From: Candidatus Tumulicola sp.
Lineage (GTDB): Bacteria; Vulcanimicrobiota; Vulcanimicrobiia; Eremiobacterales; Eremiobacteraceae
Length of the DNA: 64,000 nucleotides
Assembly (NCBI GenBank): GCA_035601835.1
Contig: DATNNM010000011.1
Coordinates: 372,001-436,000, forward strand
Direction: 5' to 3'
The position numbers and the translations under genes are program-made. The notes beneath the pieces were generated by a model. That model saw only the letters and a program-made list of their open reading frames with translations, did not search any database and had not been told where the DNA came from. Of this stretch, positions 60,097-64,000 are shown one piece after another (positions within the stretch are counted from its first letter, which is position 1; every line of letters begins with the position of its first letter).

Positions 60097-60945
60097 TCAG
60101 ACGTTCTTCTCGATCGGCACGTCGATGAGGTTGCCGTACTCGGTCCACGAGCCGTCGTAGTTGATGACCTTCTCGTATCCAAGCAGATACTTGAGCACGA
60201 ACCACGTGTGCGACGAGCGTTCGCCGATGCGGCAGTACGTGATGGTCTCTTTCGACGGATCGAGGCCCTTTGATTCGTAGAGCTTGGCCAGGTCATCCGG
60301 CGACTTGAAGGTGCCATCCTCGTTGACCGCCTGGCTCCACGGGATGTTGATCGCACCGGGGATGTGGCCCGCGCGCTGCGCGGTTTCCGGCATGCCGGGC
60401 GGCGCGATGATCTCGCCCGTGAACTCAGGCACGGAACGGACGTCCACGAGGTTGCGCGATTTCGCGCGCACCGTGTCGAGCACGAACTCGCGTTTGGCGC
60501 GCAGCGCCGGATCGACGTGGCGCACCTTGTACTGAGAGCGCGGGTAGGACGGCACATCTTTGGTCAACGGCCAGTTCTCCGCGAGCCACTTCTTGCGCCC
60601 ACCGTCGACGAGCAGCACCTTGTCGTGGCCATAGTACTTGAGCAGCCACAGCGCGAAGGCCGCAAACCAGTTGTTGTTGTCGCCGTACAGCACGATGGTG
60701 GTGTCGTTGTCGATGCCCGCGTCCGAGAGCAGTTTTTCGAACTCTTCCTTTGAGGGGATGTCGCGTCGCACCGGGTCGTTCAGTTGGGTCTGCCAGTTGA
60801 AGCCGACTGCGCCGGGGATGTGGCCCTGTTCGTACTGCGTCGTATCGACGTCGACTTCGACGAAACGCAACCCCTTTTCGGTGAGGTGCTCTTTCGCCCA
60901 GTCGGTCGTGACCAGCGTTTCGGGAAAGGCAATAGTGCGTGCCAT
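60097..60945 (-). CDS. sseA: Sulfurtransferase (thiosulfate/3-mercaptopyruvate, two rhodanese domains)
   Basis: A 282-residue protein of two rhodanese domains. The inactive first (about 5-135) has VTTDWAKEHL and IPGAVGFNWQTQLNDPVRR. The second (about 150-282) has LVDVRSVPEFTGE, HIPGAINIPW and the active loop ITYCRIGERSSHTWF with Cys238. The loop CRIGER(S) is the thiosulfate sulfurtransferase type (CRxGx[R/T]) rather than CG(S/T)GVT of mercaptopyruvate enzymes, so thiosulfate may be preferred. RBS AAGGAG precedes ATG 60945. It may supply sulfur for the nearby MoeB-rhodanese. Confidence 0.9.
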   Translation of the reverse strand: MARTIAFPETLVTTDWAKEHLTEKGLRFVEVDVDTTQYEQGHIPGAVGFNWQTQLNDPVRRDIPSKEEFEKLLSDAGIDNDTTIVLYGDNNNWFAAFALWLLKYYGHDKVLLVDGGRKKWLAENWPLTKDVPSYPRSQYKVRHVDPALRAKREFVLDTVRAKSRNLVDVRSVPEFTGEIIAPPGMPETAQRAGHIPGAINIPWSQAVNEDGTFKSPDDLAKLYESKGLDPSKETITYCRIGERSSHTWFVLKYLLGYEKVINYDGSWTEYGNLIDVPIEKNV

Positions 60946-60974
60946 TGGGTTTTTCTCCTTAGGATTAGGTGACG

Positions 60975-61009
60975 TGTAGTGTTCCGAGCGAGCGCGAGCG
61001 AGCTCGGAA
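60975..61009 (+). repeat. Palindromic element, extended GAGC variant
   Basis: A TGTAGTG leader, then TTCCGAGC ... GCTCGGAA arms around a GAGCGCGAGC-type loop. Upstream of the sulfurtransferase start, so probably in its 5' leader or promoter region. Confidence 0.6.
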
Positions 61010-61024
61010 AAGAATTGAGACAGG

Positions 61025-61048
61025 GCGCGCTTAAGCGCGCACCGTACA
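61025..61048 (-). repeat. Palindromic element, GCGCGC-stem variant (inverted)
   Basis: GCGCGCTTAAGCGCGC is a perfect 16-bp palindrome (61025-61040); the minus-strand leader reads TGTACGGT. The CTTAAG centre and TGTA leader fit the family. Confidence 0.55.
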
Positions 61049-61054
61049 CCTGCA

Positions 61055-61261
61055 GTGATGACTGATGAGAAAGCCTTGTTCGAGCCGCGGCTCGACCTGC
61101 GCCATATCGGGCGCGTCTACGACAAAGAAATGCCCATCGACCAGCCGGGGATGGAGATGGCCAAGCCGGGCCTTGCCGACATGCGTCGCCGCAAGTTCAC
61201 CGTGCCGCTGCCGGATCGAGAACCGCCCGTTCCGATCGACCCGCCTCAAACGCCGCGTTAG
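61055..61261 (+). CDS. Small hypothetical protein (68 residues)
   Basis: From GTG 61055 (or ATG 61058). A soluble, Pro- and charge-rich peptide: EKALFEPRLDLRHIGRVYDKE, PGMEMAKPGLADMRRRKFTV, then PLPDREPPVPIDPPQTPR. Composition looks coded rather than random, but there is no clear RBS and no family I recognise. It sits alone between the sulfurtransferase and MocR genes. Confidence 0.4.
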   Translation: MMTDEKALFEPRLDLRHIGRVYDKEMPIDQPGMEMAKPGLADMRRRKFTVPLPDREPPVPIDPPQTPR

Positions 61262-61307
61262 CGCGGCTTCGCTTCTCATGGGATTGCCCTCGCATAGTAT
61301 CAGGTGG

Positions 61308-61321
61308 GGGCAATAGGGACG
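61308..61321 (+). promoter_or_regulatory. Direct repeat copy 1 upstream of the MocR-type gene
   Basis: GGGCAATAGGGACG. An identical 14-mer lies at 61410-61423, 102 bp away. ATTGCCC at 61283-61289 is an inverted half. MocR/PdxR regulators bind direct repeats in their own promoters, so these are candidate binding sites. Confidence 0.4.
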
Positions 61322-61383
61322 CGTTGAAGTCATCGCGCGAAGCCTAAGAGGTGTTTTGAGCGACATGCTTGTATCCCGCACAC

Positions 61384-62988
61384 ATGCAGGATAAGCATGA
61401 CAATACCCAGGGCAATAGGGACGGCGGTTCGGATGGGTTCGTGCCGGTCGCCTTCCATGCGCGCGATCGCCGGCCGCTCTACCAGCAGCTCGCGGAAGGC
61501 ATCGCGCAGCAGATCCGTGATGGCTCGCTGGCGCATGGCGCCAAACTGCCTCCGCAAAGAGAAGTGGCAAAGCAGCACGGCATTGCGCTCGTGACCGCAA
61601 GCCAGGCGTATGAAGTTCTTGCTTCGGAAGGTCTGGTGGAATCGCGCACCGGACGCGGCACGTTCGTATCGCATGAAAGCGACGATGCGCCCGCATCGAG
61701 ACCTCGCACAACCGGTCGCGCGCCGGTGCCCGACTACACCGTCGGCTATTGGGATCCGGGCATTCACCGCTACGCGACGGAGACGCGCAGGGTCGCGGCC
61801 ATGCATTTGCTGCGTTCCGCCGTGCGCCCCGGCGCGATCGCGCTTTCGGCCGGCCACACGGCGCCCGAGACGTATCCCGTCGCCGACTTCGCGCAGTGCT
61901 ACGTGCGCACGTTCCTCGACGATCCGCCTGAGATCCATCAATACCGCGCCGATCGGGGCGACGAAAACCTGCGCGCGTTCTTCGCCGACCGCCTGCGCAG
62001 CAGGGGCGCCGACGTCAGCGCGGACGACATCCTCATCGTCAGCGGGGCGCAGCAGGCCTTGAGCCTGGCGGCCGAGACGCTGCTCGAATATGGCGACACC
62101 GCAGCCGCGGAGGCGCCGACCTACTTCTCTGCCCTCGAATTGTTCGATCAGCGGCGCGTGGCTTGGAGCAATTTGACCTCGGACGCCGACGGTCTCTTGC
62201 CGGAGTCATTCGCCGACGTCGCATGGCGGCACGCGCCCAAAGCGGCCTATCTCAACACCGCGGCGCAGAACCCGACCGGCGCCTATCTCTCGCGGGCACG
62301 TCATCGGAAGATCATCGACGTTGCGCGCCGCGCGAAGATCACGATCGTCGAAGACCAGACGTGCTGGCCGCTGACGTACGACGGCGAGGCGCCCCCGCCG
62401 CTGCTCGCTTCGGACCCGGACGGCCGCGTCATCCTCATCGAGAGCATGTCGAAGCTGCTGCTGCCGAGCCTGCGCATCGGATACATCGCGGCGAAAGGAC
62501 CCGCGTTGCAGGCCCTCTACGCAGCGAAGCTGCGCGCGGATTCGTTCACCACGACCGTGAGCCAGCGCGCATTGCTGCGATTCTTGGAGTCGAAGGCCGC
62601 GAGCCGGCATATGCGCGCGACGCGCTTCCTCTATCACAAGCGCCGCGACGCTTTGATGAGCGCGCTGCGCAAAGTGTTGCCCGACGGGGCGCGCGCTGCC
62701 GTGCCGCGCGGCGGCGTCAACGTCTGGGTCGAGTTGCCGACTGAATGGTCGGCCATGGAACTGTTCGGCTACGCCGCCCAGGAAGGCGTGCTGTTCCTGC
62801 CCGGCGCGCCCTTCTATCCGACTGCGCCGGCCACGAACACGTTGCGCATGTCGTATGGCAAGCTGTCCGAAGAAATGGCACCGGAAGCGATGGCTCGCTT
62901 CGGGCGCGCGATCCGCGCGTACGCGCAAGCACGCAAGCGCCACCGCGCCGCGCCGCACGCCGAAGCTCCCGTCACCGCGGCAGTTTAG
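61384..62988 (+). CDS. MocR/PdxR-type regulator (GntR HTH fused to aminotransferase fold)
   Basis: A 534-residue protein from ATG 61384; GTG 61441 would start exactly at the conserved sequence (VPVAFHARDRRPLYQQL) and place both 14-bp repeats upstream. The GntR winged helix (about 20-95) has QQIRDGSLAHGAKLPPQREVAKQHGI and EGLVESRTGRGTFVS. The aminotransferase-like domain (about 120-515) has YPVADFAQCYVRTF, GAQQALSLAAETL, NTAAQNPTGAYLS, IVEDQTCWPLTYD and ESMSKLLLPSLRIGYIA with the PLP Lys. Members sense PLP or an amino compound. It lies before pruA and may regulate it. Confidence 0.9.
   Translation: MQDKHDNTQGNRDGGSDGFVPVAFHARDRRPLYQQLAEGIAQQIRDGSLAHGAKLPPQREVAKQHGIALVTASQAYEVLASEGLVESRTGRGTFVSHESDDAPASRPRTTGRAPVPDYTVGYWDPGIHRYATETRRVAAMHLLRSAVRPGAIALSAGHTAPETYPVADFAQCYVRTFLDDPPEIHQYRADRGDENLRAFFADRLRSRGADVSADDILIVSGAQQALSLAAETLLEYGDTAAAEAPTYFSALELFDQRRVAWSNLTSDADGLLPESFADVAWRHAPKAAYLNTAAQNPTGAYLSRARHRKIIDVARRAKITIVEDQTCWPLTYDGEAPPPLLASDPDGRVILIESMSKLLLPSLRIGYIAAKGPALQALYAAKLRADSFTTTVSQRALLRFLESKAASRHMRATRFLYHKRRDALMSALRKVLPDGARAAVPRGGVNVWVELPTEWSAMELFGYAAQEGVLFLPGAPFYPTAPATNTLRMSYGKLSEEMAPEAMARFGRAIRAYAQARKRHRAAPHAEAPVTAAV
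61410..61423 (+). promoter_or_regulatory. Direct repeat copy 2
   Basis: GGGCAATAGGGACG again. It lies in the first codons if translation begins at 61384, or in the leader if it begins at 61441. Confidence 0.4.
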
Positions 62989-63019
62989 GGCCGCAGGGGC
63001 CGCATCTACGCCGTTCTAA

Positions 63020-63043
63020 TGTAGCGTTCCGAGCGAAGCTCGG
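63020..63043 (+). repeat. Palindromic element, GAA-loop variant
   Basis: TGTAGCGTT leader, stem CCGAGC/GCTCGG, GAA loop; close to the copy at 3516. It is 30 bp before the pruA ATG, with the RBS (AAGGAG) between. Confidence 0.7.
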
Positions 63044-63072
63044 ATCGATCAAGCATCAAGGAGCCCCCGACC

Positions 63073-64000
63073 ATGGCGACAGTTCTCGAGCGCGTCCCCG
63101 AATTCAAGAACGAGACCTACATCAATCCGGCCGAGCCGGATGTGCGGTCGAAAATGGAAGCCGCCCTCGCCGCAGTGCGAGGGAAATTCGGCACGGAATA
63201 CGACCTCATCATCGGCGGCGCGCGCCAGAAATCGCCGACGCAATTCGAGTCGCGCAATCCGGCAAAGCCCAGCGAGGTGATCGGGAAGGTTCAATCTGCC
63301 ACGCTCGAGCAGGCGCGCGAGGCGGTCAACGCGGCGGGTCGCGCGTTTGCGACCTGGTCGCGCGTGCCGGCCGAAGAGCGAGCGGAGCTGTTGTTCAAAG
63401 CAGCGGCGGAAGTGCGTCGCCGTCGCTATGAATTCGACGCGTGGCTGATCACCGAAGTCGGCAAGTCGTGGATCGAGGCGGACGCCGACGTCGCCGAAGG
63501 CATCGACTTCCTCGAATACTACGCGCGCGAAATGCTGCGCTATGCCGGCGTCCATCCCGTGACGCCGATGGCGGGCGAGCGCAACGGCATGCATTACATC
63601 CCGCTCGGCGTGGGAGTCGTCATTCCGCCATGGAATTTCGCCTTCGCGATCTTGGTCGGCATGACCGCGGCCGCGATCGTGACCGGCAACACCGTCGTGT
63701 TGAAACCCTCGAGCGACTCGCCCGTGATCGCTGCGAAGTTCGTCGAACTGCTTGACGATACCGGTCTGCCCAAAGGCGTGCTCAACTTCATCACGGGTTC
63801 GGGCGGCAAGATCGGCGATGAGCTCGTCAAGCATCCGCACGTCCGCTTCATCGCCTTCACCGGCAGCAAGGAAGTCGGTCTCCACATCAACCAGCTCGCG
63901 GCCACGCCGCAGCCTGATCAGATCTGGATCAAGCGCGTCGTCGCGGAGATGGGCGGCAAAGATTCGATCGTCGTCTCCGCCGACGCCGACGTCGCCGCTG
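63073..64000 (+). CDS. pruA: L-glutamate gamma-semialdehyde dehydrogenase (partial, 5' part)
   Basis: The first 309 residues of a 1-pyrroline-5-carboxylate dehydrogenase; the gene runs off the right edge. It oxidises glutamate semialdehyde to glutamate in proline and ornithine breakdown. Motifs: ETYINPAEPDVRSKMEAAL, YDLIIGGARQKS, VIPPWNFAFAILVGMTAAAI, GNTVVLKPSSDSPVIAAKF, PKGVLNFITGSG and RFIAFTGSKEVGL, all in order for the aldehyde-dehydrogenase NAD domain. The catalytic Cys lies beyond the window. RBS AAGGAG precedes ATG 63073. Confidence 0.93.
   Translation, partial: MATVLERVPEFKNETYINPAEPDVRSKMEAALAAVRGKFGTEYDLIIGGARQKSPTQFESRNPAKPSEVIGKVQSATLEQAREAVNAAGRAFATWSRVPAEERAELLFKAAAEVRRRRYEFDAWLITEVGKSWIEADADVAEGIDFLEYYAREMLRYAGVHPVTPMAGERNGMHYIPLGVGVVIPPWNFAFAILVGMTAAAIVTGNTVVLKPSSDSPVIAAKFVELLDDTGLPKGVLNFITGSGGKIGDELVKHPHVRFIAFTGSKEVGLHINQLAATPQPDQIWIKRVVAEMGGKDSIVVSADADVAA

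Noticed and set aside
1-64000. tRNA and rRNA genes
   Set aside because: I looked by eye for T-loop GTTCGAATCC-like boxes with matching acceptor stems and for rRNA landmarks and found none. A covariance scan would be needed to be certain.

Overview
The window is one continuous, high-GC, gene-dense bacterial chromosome segment. The cell is a diderm: there are two TonB-dependent receptors, an OmpL-like porin, several lipobox lipoproteins and part of a flagellar/type III export operon. The general look (GC-rich, many 4-bp ATGA/GTGA overlaps, small dispersed palindromes, split or shortened versions of standard systems) suggests an uncultured or little-studied lineage such as Candidatus Eremiobacterota (WPS-2). 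That assignment is inference only; no rRNA is present to test it. I saw no tRNA, rRNA, CRISPR array, transposase, prophage or integrase.

Layout. 1-5.6 kb: the tail of a probable S9 peptidase, an M20 amidohydrolase with a beta-propeller protein, dusB, and small hypothetical, membrane and lipoproteins. 5.7-7.4 kb: an SPFH/zinc-ribbon protein and a possibly frameshifted small gene. 7.4-11.2 kb: an operon of class III aminotransferase, SRPBCC protein, acyl-ACP-reductase-like protein and 'quinate dehydrogenase-like' protein. 11.2-16.6 kb: housekeeping genes (greA, lysS, truA, an M50 protease, rplM-rpsI). 16.6-20.8 kb (minus strand): a class III nucleotide cyclase with GAF and PAS domains, followed by a membrane protein with two GAF domains and no output domain. 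20.8-25.8 kb: flgB-flgC-fliE-fliF-fliH-fliI and a lytic transglycosylase, with no separate fliG or fliJ; FliF ends in a FliG-like tail. 25.8-29.0 kb: a zinc/manganese ABC importer and a Fur-family repressor, with a near-ideal Fur-family palindrome over the first start codon. 29-32.3 kb: two tandem DUF3105 proteins and a phospholipase C/phosphatase-family enzyme. 32.5-39.4 kb (minus strand): three related small membrane proteins interleaved with two TonB receptors. 39.5-51.1 kb: porin, tiny ORF, kdpF, kdpA, kdpB, kdpC, amtB, a protein with two tandem KdpD sensor modules, then a separate histidine kinase and a NarL-type regulator. 51.2-57.1 kb: lutABC and an HlyD/ABC-2 exporter. 57.1-64 kb: quinone oxidoreductase, MoeB/ThiF-rhodanese, aquaporin, sulfurtransferase, a MocR regulator and the 5' part of pruA.

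A family of about 25-bp palindromic elements recurs at least 12 times. It has a constant TGTRG-type leader, a stem whose two arms change together, and usually a CTTTAG centre. Most copies are intergenic, often at gene ends where they supply stop codons. Two copies lie in frame inside coding sequences, where they are translated.

The best candidates for something new are the reduced flagellar-type operon with a possible FliF-FliG fusion, the rebuilt Kdp sensory system, the repeated membrane protein/TonB receptor modules, and the coding palindromic elements.
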